DNA of 64,000 nucleotides from Salicibibacter cibi (GTDB taxonomy: Bacteria; Bacillota; Bacilli; Bacillales; Marinococcaceae): the NCBI RefSeq assembly GCF_016495865.1, contig NZ_CP054706.1, forward strand, positions 2,108,001 through 2,172,000. The letters run 5' to 3'. Below are positions 63,120 through 64,000 of the stretch, piece by piece (within the stretch, counting starts at the first letter, position 1; each line of letters begins with the position of its first letter). The notes under the pieces are model-generated. The model searched no databases, was not told the origin of the DNA, and was given only the letters and a program-made list of their open reading frames with translations. Position numbers and translations under genes: made by a program.

Positions 63120-63154
63120 GTATCATTTTGAGTCATTTAATCTCATTTTGATAC
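63120..63154. promoter_or_regulatory. probable activator-binding dyad (UAS)
   Basis: GTATCATTTTGAG, nine bases, CTCATTTTGATAC: an interrupted inverted repeat (ten of thirteen positions pair). It lies 65-100 bases upstream of the -24 element and immediately after the activator's stop codon, the usual distance for a sigma-54 enhancer site. Confidence 0.6.
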
Positions 63155-63156
63155 GC

Positions 63157-64000
63157 TTATAATCCAAATTTCATTTTCCACCGATATACTGTTGCTCTAC
63201 TCACTCCCAATTGATTTGCTATCTTTGAAGCATGGCCATTATTTTGATAATAAGCTTTTATAAATATATCTTTTTTTACATCTTCAACCAGTTCTTTATC
63301 TTTAAATGAGTAGTTTTGTATATCTTCGTCAATAATATTGAGGACTTCATCACGCTCTATTACAGAAGAATCACTCATGATAAGACAGCGAGAAATAATA
63401 TTTTCAAGTTCCCTTACGTTACCAGGCCAGTCGTAGTCTTTTAACAATGCCATCGCTTCAGGTGTAAAACTCCTTGCGTAGTCATTCCACTGTCTCCGGA
63501 TGACCCAAGTGACTAATTCTTCAATATCTTCTCGCCTTTCGCGTAATGGGGGAATAGGAATCCTTAGTAGATTTAATCGATAATACAAATCTTGCCGAAA
63601 CTCACCGTACTCCATTGCAACTTTTAAGTCCTTATTCGTAGCTGAAATGATACGAATATCGACCGATATGGCATGATTGGCACCTAAACGAGTAACCATT
63701 TGTTCCTGAAGCACACGCAAGAGATTGATTTGCATATCCGGTGTCATTTCACCTATTTCATCAAGAAAAAGTGTACCTCCGTTTGCAATCTCAAATTTTC
63801 CAGGTTTTCCATCTTTCCATCCGCCTGTAAATGTCCCTCCTTCGTAACCGAAAAGTTCACTTTCTAACAGAGTACGTGGCAATGCCGCACAATTAACAAC
63901 AACAAAAGGACCATTATGGCGGTGACTTAAATTATGAATGCTATGTGCAACGATCTCTTTTCCACTTCCTGTTTCCCCCAACAAAAGGACCGTAGCATCT
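63157..64000 (-). CDS. sigma-54-dependent transcriptional activator, partial
   Basis: C-terminal 280 residues of an enhancer-binding protein; the N-terminal sensor lies beyond the right edge and the frame is open at base 64000. Seen: Walker [13 protein letters not shown], sigma-54 contact loop [18 protein letters not shown], Walker [14 protein letters not shown], the arginine-finger region [10 protein letters not shown] and a Fis-type helix-turn-helix [18 protein letters not shown] at the end. The contact loop reads GTFTGG where most have GAFTGA. Layout resembles AcoR/MimR-like activators. It probably drives the operon starting at 62972 through the dyad at 63120-63154. Confidence 0.93.
   Translation of the reverse strand, partial: DATVLLLGETGSGKEIVAHSIHNLSHRHNGPFVVVNCAALPRTLLESELFGYEGGTFTGGWKDGKPGKFEIANGGTLFLDEIGEMTPDMQINLLRVLQEQMVTRLGANHAISVDIRIISATNKDLKVAMEYGEFRQDLYYRLNLLRIPIPPLRERREDIEELVTWVIRRQWNDYARSFTPEAMALLKDYDWPGNVRELENIISRCLIMSDSSVIERDEVLNIIDEDIQNYSFKDKELVEDVKKDIFIKAYYQNNGHASKIANQLGVSRATVYRWKMKFGL

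Overview
The window looks like the chromosome of a low-to-mid GC Gram-positive bacterium of the Bacillaceae. The signs are AGGAGG-type ribosome sites, alternative GTG/TTG starts, sigma-A promoters with 17-base spacers, CcpA-type cre sites, lipobox-carrying binding proteins, and regulators of the PucR, IclR, GntR and DcuS/DcuR kinds. Several exported proteins are very acidic, which fits a salt- or alkali-adapted lifestyle (inference). I saw no tRNA, rRNA, CRISPR array or phage block.

Layout. (1) 1-4.9 kb: a DctP/DctQ/DctM TRAP transporter, a second DctP running off the left edge, an MFS remnant and an SDR. (2) 4.9-18.1 kb: a long minus-strand operon headed by an IclR regulator. It encodes enoyl-CoA hydratases, a paired acyl-CoA dehydrogenase, an acyl-CoA ligase, ALDH, Zn-ADH, thiolase, a nitronate-monooxygenase-like flavoprotein and an SDR, and looks like oxidation of an alcohol/aldehyde to an acid followed by CoA-dependent degradation. 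(3) 18.2-24.6 kb: a PucR-type regulator divergent from an M20 amidohydrolase, two membrane proteins and D-serine dehydratase. (4) 24.6-29.5 kb: a scarred region with a deleted group II intron, thiolase, hydratase and IclR remnants, an MFS permease and an AidB-like dehydrogenase. (5) 29.6-42.6 kb: an ADP-forming acyl-CoA synthetase with a TAXI-TRAP transporter, and an operon of class III CoA-transferase, MaoC hydratase, acyl-CoA dehydrogenase, CitE-like lyase, two-subunit Fe-S hydratase and tartrate/D-malate-type dehydrogenase. A GntR regulator appears to link them through a shared operator. (6) 42.7-49 kb: two SLC13/DASS permeases with remnants of a duplicate catabolic operon, and a DcuS/DcuR-like two-component system. 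(7) 49-59.6 kb: mostly unrelated single genes. (8) 59.6-64 kb: a sigma-54-dependent operon (DJ-1/PfpI protein, amidohydrolase fused to a DUF59/MIP18 domain, Zn-ADH) next to its probable activator, which is cut by the right edge.

Together the genes describe uptake and CoA-dependent breakdown of organic acids under carbon catabolite control: three TRAP or TRAP-like solute-binding genes, two DASS permeases, at least seven cre-like sites and many acyl-CoA enzymes. Repeated duplication and decay of the same gene sets, two MITE-like repeat families and a degenerate intron show that the region is genetically active.
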